DNA of 39,036 bases from Acidobacteriota bacterium (GTDB lineage Bacteria > Acidobacteriota > Thermoanaerobaculia > Multivoradales > JAGPDF01), in assembly GCA_014584695.1 (NCBI GenBank), contig JACTMI010000047.1:1-39036 (forward strand), in the 5' to 3' direction. Below the pieces are notes generated by a model, which saw nothing but the letters and a program-made list of their open reading frames with translations, did no database searches and was not told the DNA's origin. Every line of letters begins with the position of its first letter. Position 1 is the first letter of the stretch. The position numbers and the translations under genes are program-made. Below, one piece after another: positions 26,495 through 32,618 of the stretch.

Positions 26495-27634
26495 TCAGGC
26501 CGACAGTTGCCGCAGGCGCGCCGCGCAGGCGCGGGTGTGCGGATGGCGCGGACCGAGGGCGCGCTGGAAGCCCGCGAGCGCCGCGGCGTAGAGCCGGCGC
26601 GCCTCTCGCGGCCGCCCCCGCTGCTCGGCGAGCGCGGCGAGGTTGTGGCCGACGAGGGGCAGATCCGGGTGGTTTGGCCCGCCGATCTCGCGCAGCAGGC
26701 GCAGCGCGCTCCGATAGCTGCGACCGGCCGCCGCGAGCCTCCCGGTGGCCGCATGGACGGCGCCGAGATTGCTCAAGTTGATCGCGATCTCGTAGTGCCT
26801 GGGCCCGAAGGCGCCGCGGAAGATCGCCAACGCGCGCCGGTAGAGCGGCTCGGACTCCGAATAGCGGCCGAGACCGTCGAGGATCGCCGCGAGCGCCGCG
26901 AGATCGGCGCCGAGCTGGGGGTGGCGCGGCCCGAGCGCCGCCTCCGAGAGGGCCGCCGACCGGCGGGCCCAGCCCTCCGCGCGCGCGTAGCGGCCGCGCG
27001 CGTGCTCGAGCCCGCCCAGGTTGTGGTAGAGCGGCGCCAGGTCCGGATGGTCCTCGCCGAGCGCCGCGACGAGCACTTCGCGCGCCCGGCGATAGCAGCG
27101 CGCCGCCGCGGCCAGCCGGCCGCGGAACTTCTGCACGCCGCCCAGGGCGACCCGTGCCTGCGCGATCTCGAGATGGCGCGCACCGAGCTGGCGCCGGCCG
27201 AGAGCGAGCGCCCGCTCGAGCGCCCGCGCGGCGGCCCCGTATCTTCCCTGGTCGCGCAGCGCGCAGCCGACCAGCACCCGGCAGCGCAGACGAAGGGTCT
27301 CGAGCTCTTCGCCCCCGGGCGCCAGACGGGCGAGGCGCGCGACGGCGCCGCGCGCCTCGGCGGCCGCCCCCTCGTAGCGGCCACGCGCGAACAGCACCGT
27401 CGCGAGCGTCTGGCTGGCACCGGCGACATCGGGATGCCGCCTTCCGAGCCGTGACTCGAGACCCGCGAGCGCCCGTCGGGCGAGCCGCTCCGCCGCGGCG
27501 AGGTCGGTGGCATGGAGCGCGGCCACCGCCCGGTCGTGGAGCGCCAGGGCGCGTTCGACCGAGGGTGGCCGCGAGCTCGGACTGGGTCTGGCGGCGGCAG
27601 GCGATCGGGCCTGCCGGCACCTCGCCACCGTCAC
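26495..27634 (-). CDS. Cytoplasmic TPR (kinesin-light-chain-like) repeat protein
   Basis: About 379 residues from a GTG at 27634, two bases after the stop of the repeat peptide; a second GTG at 27628 is equally possible, and the frame is open further upstream through the peptide gene. The body is made of about seven 42-residue tetratricopeptide repeats of the TPR_10/TPR_12 type (for example LGPRHPQLGADLAALAAIL, EPLYRRALAIFRGAFGPRHY and GPNHPDLPLVGHNLAALAEQ). No signal peptide or membrane helix is seen, so it is probably cytosolic. TPR proteins bind peptides or proteins. Lying directly between the peptide gene and its presumed exporter, it could be a chaperone, escort or immunity factor for the repeat peptide (inference). 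I do not recognise a specific named family member. Confidence 0.82.
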   Translation of the reverse strand: MTVARCRQARSPAAARPSPSSRPPSVERALALHDRAVAALHATDLAAAERLARRALAGLESRLGRRHPDVAGASQTLATVLFARGRYEGAAAEARGAVARLARLAPGGEELETLRLRCRVLVGCALRDQGRYGAAARALERALALGRRQLGARHLEIAQARVALGGVQKFRGRLAAAARCYRRAREVLVAALGEDHPDLAPLYHNLGGLEHARGRYARAEGWARRSAALSEAALGPRHPQLGADLAALAAILDGLGRYSESEPLYRRALAIFRGAFGPRHYEIAINLSNLGAVHAATGRLAAAGRSYRSALRLLREIGGPNHPDLPLVGHNLAALAEQRGRPREARRLYAAALAGFQRALGPRHPHTRACAARLRQLSA

Positions 27635-27636
27635 CT

Positions 27637-27918
27637 TCAGCCCCGGGCGAGGCTCTTGTTGTGCTGGAGGTAGGGGCCGCCGGCCTTGACGCCCGTGCGC
27701 ACCTGGACGCCCGCCTGGCTCTTGTTGTGCTGGAGGAACGGGCCGCCGGCCTTGACGCCGGTGCGGACGGAGACGCCGCGGAGGTTCTTGTTGTGCTGCA
27801 GGAACGGTCCACCCGCCTTGACGCCGGTGCGCACCTTCACGCCCGCCTGGCTCTTGTTGTGCTGCAGCACCGGCCCGCCCGCCTTCACACCCGTCCGCAC
27901 CGCGATGCCCTTCGACAT
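27637..27918 (-). CDS. Four-repeat 93-residue peptide, candidate exported precursor
   Basis: 93 residues from the ATG at 27918. A start MSKGIA is followed by four repeats of 22, 22, 22 and 21 residues. Each has the core VRTGVKAGGPxLQHNK, with x being V, F, F and Y, then a linker (SQAGVK, NLRGVS, SQAGVQ, SLARG). The core is otherwise invariant in protein, yet many codons differ synonymously between copies (for example GGC/GGT/GGG/GGA glycines), so the conservation is at protein level. There is no classical signal peptide and no separate leader region. Each repeat has a Gly-Gly followed by Pro. It is strongly basic, with no Asp, Glu or Cys, and contains one His-Asn per repeat. The gene lies between a kinase and a TPR gene in a same-strand array leading to C39-ABC, ABC and HlyD genes. 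Export by these and a signalling or antimicrobial role are inference. I cannot name a family for it. Confidence 0.85.
   Translation of the reverse strand: MSKGIAVRTGVKAGGPVLQHNKSQAGVKVRTGVKAGGPFLQHNKNLRGVSVRTGVKAGGPFLQHNKSQAGVQVRTGVKAGGPYLQHNKSLARG
27640..27900 (-). repeat. Four in-frame 66-base repeats encoding the 22-residue peptide unit
   Basis: Units run at 27900-27835, 27834-27769, 27768-27703 and 27702-27640 (the last is one codon short). Bases differ mostly at third codon positions and in the linkers, so the repeats are old rather than freshly duplicated. Units 1 and 3 share a similar SQAGV linker, suggesting an ancestral pairwise duplication. Confidence 0.92.
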
Positions 27919-27926
27919 GGTCGTCG

Positions 27927-27932
27927 CCCTCC
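27927..27932 (-). promoter_or_regulatory. Shine-Dalgarno of the repeat-peptide gene (GGAGGG)
   Basis: GGAGGG on the minus strand is followed by eight bases and then the ATG at 27918. This fixes the start of the 93-residue peptide against a longer shadow frame running upstream through the kinase gene. Confidence 0.85.
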
Positions 27933-27959
27933 GAGTTCGCCGGCGCCGCCATGGCGCCT

Positions 27960-30800
27960 TCATCTCCACAGGCGCAAACCGGAGACAAAACCCACAACGG
28001 CCATGGGAGCCCGCGCGGCAACCGCCGCTTCGGCGGCGCCCGGCGCCTGCGGACAGCCCGCCAGCTCCGCCTCCAGCTCGGCCTCGACGCGACCCGTGAA
28101 GGCGGTCGGCGGGCCCGGCCACTGGCGCCAGATCTCGATCGCCTCGCGGGTCGACGGGCAGCGCTCTCCCGGACGCAGCTCGGCGCGCAGACGCAGCGCC
28201 TCGGAGAGCCCGAGCACGACCTCGATCGCCTGCGGATGGCTTGCCTGGAGCGCCCGCAGTTCTTCGATCAGCGCGGCGAGCTCGGGCTCGGCACTGGAAT
28301 CGCCGAGCGCGCGCAGCGCCCGGACCCCTTGATAGCGGCACGACAGGTGAGCCGCCCGCTCCTCGACGCCGGCGCCCGGAGCGAGCTCGTTCTGTTCGGC
28401 GAGCACCCGGCCGGCGCGGAGCGCCGCGCGCGCCTCGTCGAGTCGGCCGACCTGGGCCAGGGGCTCGGCCATCGAGCAGCGGGTGAAGCGCTCGAACTGG
28501 CGGAAGTAGCCGGCGGCGCGCGCTGCGGTCGGCATGGCCTCCCAAATCGCCAGGGCGCGCTCGAACAGGGGCAGGGCGGCGGCCGGGGACCGTCGCGCGC
28601 GCAGCACCGCGAGCGGCGTCAGCGTGCCCGCCACCTCCGATGCCGCACGCTGGTCGAGGCTGTCGCGGCTGAAGAGGCGCTCCGCCAGCTCCAACGCCCG
28701 CTCGAGGGTCGCCTCGCCCGCCGCAGCGTCGGCAGAGTGCGGATTCCAGATCGACAGCTCGGAGACACCCGTGAGGCTCTTCGCTTCCCAGATGCTGGCC
28801 AACCAGAGCTCGCGCCGGTAGCCGGCATGCTCGGGATGCTCCTCCACCAGTTCGGTGAACAGTCTCCGCGCCTCCCGCAGGGCGACGGCCGCGCCCTCCG
28901 GGTCGGCTTCGGCGAAGTGCAGGGCTCCCTGGGCCTCCAGGCAGATCCCCAACCAGTAGGTGGCGCGCGCCGAGGGCCGCGTCCGGGACCAGCGTTCGGC
29001 CACCTGCTGGGCCTTCGCGACGCTCCCCGCCACCGCCGCCACCACCCCGTGCGCGCTCTCGTGCTCGAACTGGGAGAGGTGCGCCAGCAGCGCCACCTCG
29101 TAGTCGTAGCTCTCGGACTCGGGCAGCGATTCGACCAGCCTGACCGCGCGGCGGACCGCGTCGCGACCGGCGGCTGGATCCCCCTCCCTGGACAGCGGCT
29201 CGCCGGACTGCAGGAGCACCCGGGCCAGCGACCAGGAGACGGCCTCCGGCTCGTGGCCGCGAGCGAGGAGCTGCTCGAGCATGGCGCGCGCTTTCGAGTA
29301 GTTCTCGATCGCCTCGCGCGGACGGCCGAGATTGGGTCCGCGGGGGTTGGCCAGAATGTCGCCGGTCTTGAGGTAGGCGAGCGCCACCTCGCGCGCCAGG
29401 GTCGCGTCACCGCCGGCTTCCGCGGCCAGGCGATCGAGGTACTGGCGTGCCCGGCTCACGATCAGCTCGCGCGCCGCGGTCGCGCCTTCGAGATGCTGAA
29501 TCTGCTCGTCGACCTCGAACAGCAGCGAGTTGGCGAGGTGGCGGACGTCCTCGAAGCGGCGCTCGGCGCGCCGGGCCTGCTCGAGCGAAACCACGGTCGC
29601 GACGCCCAGCGCGGTGGCGACCGCCGCCGCGATCGCGATCGGCACCCGGCGGCGGCGGACGAACTTGCTCGCCCGGTAGCTCCAGGTGCCGGCGCGCGCG
29701 AGGACGGGACGGCCGTCGAGGTGCCGGCGCACGTCTTCGGCGAGCTGCTCGACCGAAGCGTAGCGCCGCGCCGGCTCTTTCTGCAGCGCCTTGAGCACGA
29801 TGTTGTCGAGGTCCCCGGCGAGCGCCCGCCGGCGGGCCGGAGCCGCCACGGTCGACGGCCGCGGCGGCTCGCGCTCGCAGATCACGCGCAGGGTCTCGAC
29901 CACGTCGCCGCCGGAGAGGCGGTGGGCGCGCTCGCCGCAGAGCAGCTCGTAGAGCACGGCGCCCAGCGAGTAGACGTCGGTCGCCACCGTGATCGACTCC
30001 GCGCGCGCCTGCTCCGGGCTGCCGTACTCGGGGGTGAACAGGTGCATGCCGGTCCGCGTGCGCGCCTCGCGCGTGCCGGCCTCGCTGCCGAGCAGCTTGG
30101 CGATGCCGAAATCGAGCAGCTTCGGCACGCCGTCGGCGCCGACCAGGATGTTGCTCGGCTTCAGGTCGCGGTGGACGACCAGCCGCTGGTGCGCGAACTG
30201 CACCGCGGCGCAGACCTGCCCGAACAGCTCCAGCCGCGCGCGGATCGACAGGTGGTGGCTCTCGCAGTAGTCGGTGATCGGCTCGCCCTCGACGTACTCC
30301 ATCACCAGGTAGGGCAACCCGTCGCCGGCGCTGCCGCCGTCGAGCAGGCGGACGATGCCCGGGTGCTCGAGCGCGGCGAGCAGTTGCCGCTCGTCGCGGA
30401 AGCGCGCCACCGCCTCGGTGGTCTCGAGGCCCCGGCGCAGCAGCTTGAGCGCCACCCGCTGTTCGAACTCGAGGTCGTCGCGGACGGCCAGGAAGACCGT
30501 GCCCATGCCGCCGCGGCCGATCTCGCGATCGATCCGATAGGGCCCGATGCGGGTCCCGATGCGGCCCCCTGGATCGGCCAGGTAGCGGGCCTCGGCCCGG
30601 ATCGCGGCGCCGAGAGAGTCGGCGGCGGTGGCGGCGTCGGCGCGCAGCAGGGAGTCGACCTCGGCGCGCAGGCCGAGGTCGTCGCCACACGCTCCGGCGA
30701 GATAGGCCGCCCGGGCCTCGGGCGGCAGCTCGACGGCGGCCTGGAAGAGCGCTTCGATCCGCCGCCAACGCTCCGGGTCGAGCGGGCTCGCGCCGCTCAT
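27960..30800 (-). CDS. Transmembrane Ser/Thr protein kinase with TPR-like C-terminal sensor region
   Basis: 946 residues from the ATG at 30800, which overlaps the sigma factor stop (ATGA). The N-terminal segment (WRRIEALFQAAVELPPEARAAYL) is the adaptor found in many acidobacterial kinases. The Hanks-type kinase domain (about 88-365) is complete: glycine loop GRGGMG (95-100), Lys119, HRDLKPSN (210-217), DFG (230-232) and SPEQA (261-265). A membrane helix follows (about 386-406), and the C-terminal 540 residues form a helical, TPR-like periplasmic region. Autophosphorylation and target phosphorylation on Ser/Thr are expected, with the outer part as sensor. Its neighbours are an ECF sigma factor upstream and the repeat-peptide gene 41 bases downstream, suggesting that it controls that operon (inference). 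Confidence 0.93.
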   Translation of the reverse strand: MSGASPLDPERWRRIEALFQAAVELPPEARAAYLAGACGDDLGLRAEVDSLLRADAATAADSLGAAIRAEARYLADPGGRIGTRIGPYRIDREIGRGGMGTVFLAVRDDLEFEQRVALKLLRRGLETTEAVARFRDERQLLAALEHPGIVRLLDGGSAGDGLPYLVMEYVEGEPITDYCESHHLSIRARLELFGQVCAAVQFAHQRLVVHRDLKPSNILVGADGVPKLLDFGIAKLLGSEAGTREARTRTGMHLFTPEYGSPEQARAESITVATDVYSLGAVLYELLCGERAHRLSGGDVVETLRVICEREPPRPSTVAAPARRRALAGDLDNIVLKALQKEPARRYASVEQLAEDVRRHLDGRPVLARAGTWSYRASKFVRRRRVPIAIAAAVATALGVATVVSLEQARRAERRFEDVRHLANSLLFEVDEQIQHLEGATAARELIVSRARQYLDRLAAEAGGDATLAREVALAYLKTGDILANPRGPNLGRPREAIENYSKARAMLEQLLARGHEPEAVSWSLARVLLQSGEPLSREGDPAAGRDAVRRAVRLVESLPESESYDYEVALLAHLSQFEHESAHGVVAAVAGSVAKAQQVAERWSRTRPSARATYWLGICLEAQGALHFAEADPEGAAVALREARRLFTELVEEHPEHAGYRRELWLASIWEAKSLTGVSELSIWNPHSADAAAGEATLERALELAERLFSRDSLDQRAASEVAGTLTPLAVLRARRSPAAALPLFERALAIWEAMPTAARAAGYFRQFERFTRCSMAEPLAQVGRLDEARAALRAGRVLAEQNELAPGAGVEERAAHLSCRYQGVRALRALGDSSAEPELAALIEELRALQASHPQAIEVVLGLSEALRLRAELRPGERCPSTREAIEIWRQWPGPPTAFTGRVEAELEAELAGCPQAPGAAEAAVAARAPMAVVGFVSGLRLWR

Positions 30801-31363
30801 GCCGGCGCGAGCTGTTGCTGGAGCCAGGCGCGCGCCAGCCGCAGCTCGCGCGCGACGGTGTTGACGTGGACGCCGAGCAGCGACGCCACCTCCTCCTGAC
30901 CGAGGCCGCCGAAGTAGTGCCATTCGACGATGCGCGCCTTGCGCTCGTCGAAGGCGGCGAGCCGCTCGAGCGCGTCGTCGAGGAGGAGCAGCTCCTCCGG
31001 CCGCTCGCGCGCGAGCAGGGCTTCGTCGAGGGTCACCGCGCGCTCGCCGGCGCCCCGCTTGCCGGCGCTCCGGCGGCGGGCGTGGTCGACCAGGATCTGG
31101 CGCATGTGGCGGGCGGCGATGGCCAGGAAGTGGGTCCGCCCGGACCACTCGCGGCCGCCGTCGTCGACCAGCCGGAGATAGGCCTCGTGCACCAGCGCGG
31201 TGGGCGCCAGCGTGTGGCCGGGGCGCTCCCCGCGCAGGTAGGACGAGGCCAGCCGCCGCAGCTCGTCGTAGAGCAACGGCGTCAGGCGTTCGAGCGCGGA
31301 GGCGTCCCCGCCGCTCCACAGATGGAGCAGCCGCGTCACGTCGCGACGGGCGATCGAGTCCAT
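30797..31363 (-). CDS. ECF-family RNA polymerase sigma factor (Sigma70_ECF type)
   Basis: 188 residues from the ATG at 31363; a GGAG lies six bases upstream. Region 2 (about 10-90; HLWSGGDASALERLTPLLYDELRRLA, then HTLAPTALVHEAYLRL) and region 4 with a helix-turn-helix (about 130-185; EEVASLLGVHVNTVARELRLARAWL) are both present. It matches the acidobacterial/planctomycete ECF type commonly paired with Ser/Thr kinases. It overlaps the kinase gene by four bases. No anti-sigma factor gene is adjacent, so kinase-based control, as known for EcfP/PknT in Vibrio, is a reasonable model (inference). Target promoters are unknown but may include this operon. Confidence 0.93.
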   Translation of the reverse strand: MDSIARRDVTRLLHLWSGGDASALERLTPLLYDELRRLASSYLRGERPGHTLAPTALVHEAYLRLVDDGGREWSGRTHFLAIAARHMRQILVDHARRRSAGKRGAGERAVTLDEALLARERPEELLLLDDALERLAAFDERKARIVEWHYFGGLGQEEVASLLGVHVNTVARELRLARAWLQQQLAPA

Positions 31364-31384
31364 TCCAGGCTCCGGGCTTGGCCG

Positions 31385-31390
31385 AGTATA
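31385..31390 (-). promoter_or_regulatory. Possible -10 element (TATACT) of the sigma/kinase/peptide operon
   Basis: On the minus strand TATACT (five of six matches to TATAAT) lies 22 bases upstream of the sigma factor ATG. No clear -35 box at the usual spacing was seen. The 93-base divergent gap to the DUF6526 gene must carry promoters for both directions. Confidence 0.35.
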
Positions 31391-31456
31391 AGCACAGACG
31401 GCGGGCTCGAGCGGGTCCGCAGTAAGCTGCGCTCGACCCGCGACCCGGAGAGCGCC

Positions 31457-31906
31457 ATGTCCCCGACCGCCCCACCGCCCGAGCAGAGCTACGCCAATCA
31501 CGTCCGCCGGCTGCCGGCGCTCTATGTCGCGGGCTGCGTCGCGATACTGCTCGGCTTCGCCGGGGCACTCTGGGAGCTGTTCACTCGGCCGGGGCCCTTG
31601 GCGGCGGCGCTCGCGCTCGCCGCTCTCGGCGCCGGCGCGGCGAGCTACTACGCGCGGATCAACGCGCTCGTCGTGCAGACCCGGCTGGTCGCCTTCGAGG
31701 AGCGGCTCCGCCTGGCGCGGCTGCTGCCGGCCGAGCTCGCCGCGCGGTTGCCGGAGCTCGCGACCGACCAGCTGGTCGCCACCCGCTTCGCGAGCGACGA
31801 CGAGGTCGCCGAGCTGGTGCGCCAGGTGCTCGACGAGGGCCTGAGCCAGAAGCGCGCGATCAAGCGCCGTATCCGTACCTGGCGCGCCGACTGGCACCGG
31901 GTGTAG
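31457..31906 (+). CDS. DUF6526 family membrane protein
   Basis: 149 residues from the ATG at 31457. It starts EQSYANHVRRLPALYV, followed by two membrane helices (VAGCVAILLGFAGALWELF and LAAALALAALGAGAASYYA). The cytoplasmic tail reads VAFEERLRLARLLPAEL, then LPELATDQLVATRFASDDEVAELV and a basic end (IKRRIRTWRADWHRV). These are the hallmarks of DUF6526 as I know it; the function is not established. It is divergent from the sigma factor, so the two may share regulatory DNA. Longer upstream frames are shadows of the sigma factor gene. Confidence 0.82.
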   Translation: MSPTAPPPEQSYANHVRRLPALYVAGCVAILLGFAGALWELFTRPGPLAAALALAALGAGAASYYARINALVVQTRLVAFEERLRLARLLPAELAARLPELATDQLVATRFASDDEVAELVRQVLDEGLSQKRAIKRRIRTWRADWHRV

Positions 31907-31919
31907 CCGCCGTCGCATG

Positions 31920-31955
31920 GATGTTTTGATGCTTCGATGCTACCATGCCGCCATG
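31920..31955 (+). promoter_or_regulatory. Five GATG/CATG iterons at 8-bp spacing, candidate RHH operator
   Basis: GATG at 31920, 31928 and 31936 and CATG at 31944 and 31952 start exactly eight bases apart; the last contains the antitoxin ATG. Ribbon-helix-helix regulators are known to bind tandem 8-bp boxes cooperatively (MetJ), so an autoregulatory operator is likely. A -35/-10-like pair (TGGATG, 17 bases, TACCAT) overlaps it. Confidence 0.55.
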
Positions 31956-32189
31956 GCCCGGGTGACCCTGACGCTCCCCGACGAGCTTCATCGCGCGCTC
32001 AAGGAGGCGGCCGCCACGCGCGGGCGGACGATCGGCGAGCTGGTCGCCGAGAGCGTGCGCTTCTACGGCATCCAGCCGCGGGAGGAGGCGGCCGCGATCG
32101 TGGCGCGGGCGCGCCAACGCTCCGGCCTTTCGGAGCGGGCGGCGCTCCGCCTGGCGATCGCCGAGACGCGGTCGGCACGGCGGCGATGA
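31953..32189 (+). CDS. Ribbon-helix-helix antitoxin
   Basis: 78 residues from the ATG at 31953; an upstream ATG at 31917 would add 12 residues coded by the iteron DNA and is less likely. The N-terminal RHH fold is seen: beta strand ARVTLTLPDELHRAL followed by helices KEAAATRGRTIGELVAESV. The C-terminal part (EEAAAIVARARQRSGLSERAALRLAIAETRSA) should wrap the toxin. It overlaps the PIN gene by four bases (ATGA at 32186-32189). No Shine-Dalgarno is visible, so leaderless initiation is possible. RHH antitoxins bind the operator and neutralise their toxin. Confidence 0.85.
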   Translation: MARVTLTLPDELHRALKEAAATRGRTIGELVAESVRFYGIQPREEAAAIVARARQRSGLSERAALRLAIAETRSARRR

Positions 32190-32593
32190 GGCCCGTCGCG
32201 GTCGTCGACACGAACGTCGTCGTGGCCGCGCTCTTGACCGCCGACGCGGCCTCCCCGACCGCCCGCATCCTCGCTGCCATGTTGGCGGCGGACTTCGTCT
32301 TCCTGCTCTCGGAGGAGCTCCTCGCGGAATACCGCGGGGTCCTCCTGCGCGGGCCGATCGCGACCCGCCACGGTCTCTCGGCGGACGAAGTCGACGAGCT
32401 GCTGGTCGCGCTGGTAGCTCACGGCACGCTGAGGCGACCGGGCCCGGCGAGCTCCGGTCCGCGCGGCGACGAGCACCTGTTCGCTCTGCTCGCGACCGAC
32501 CAGCGGGCTCTCCTGGTCTCGGGTGATGCCGCCGTGCTGCGCCGCGCCGGCGAGCGCGGCCGCTCGCCGGCGGCCTTCGTCGAGCGGCCGTGA
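32186..32593 (+). CDS. PIN-domain toxin (putative ribonuclease)
   Basis: 135 residues, overlapping the antitoxin. PIN-domain acidic residues are visible: Asp8 in VVDTNVVVAALL, Glu43/Glu44 in LLSEELLAEYRGVL, and later acidic residues in GDEHLFALLATD and VSGD. The N-terminal pattern VVDTNVVVAAL and the length fit the COG1569/TIGR00305 type of putative toxin. PIN toxins of toxin-antitoxin pairs cut RNA in the presence of Mg2+ or Mn2+. It ends 22 bases from the convergent DAHP synthase stop. Target RNA and activity cannot be told from sequence. Confidence 0.86.
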   Translation: MRPVAVVDTNVVVAALLTADAASPTARILAAMLAADFVFLLSEELLAEYRGVLLRGPIATRHGLSADEVDELLVALVAHGTLRRPGPASSGPRGDEHLFALLATDQRALLVSGDAAVLRRAGERGRSPAAFVERP

Positions 32594-32618
32594 GCCGCTC
32601 GGGCGAGCCGTCGGCTCA
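32591..32618. terminator. Inverted repeat spanning both stop codons of convergent genes
   Basis: TGAGCCG at 32591-32597 and CGGCTCA at 32612-32618 are perfect 7-base arms with a 14-base loop; each arm contains one stop codon (PIN and DAHP synthase). It may act as a bidirectional terminator, but no T-tract follows. Confidence 0.35.

Noticed and set aside
27640-27900. CRISPR array or DNA-level iteron for the 66-base repeats
   Set aside because: Units are contiguous without spacers, are in frame and vary mostly at third codon positions, as expected of a coding repeat.
26495-28021. TPR frame extended upstream through the repeat peptide to 28021
   Set aside because: The extra N-terminus is the out-of-frame reading of the peptide repeats; the GTG at 27634 just after the peptide stop is the plausible start.
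27686-28099. Plus-strand 137-codon frame with repeats TPVRTxTPAWLLLC opposite the peptide gene
   Set aside because: It is the complement of the same DNA repeats. It lacks a ribosome site, and third-position variation between repeats fits the minus-strand frame.
27637-28545. Longer 302-codon version of the repeat-peptide frame starting inside the kinase gene
   Set aside because: The upstream 209 codons overlap the kinase in another frame and have shadow composition; a good GGAGGG site fixes the start at 27918.
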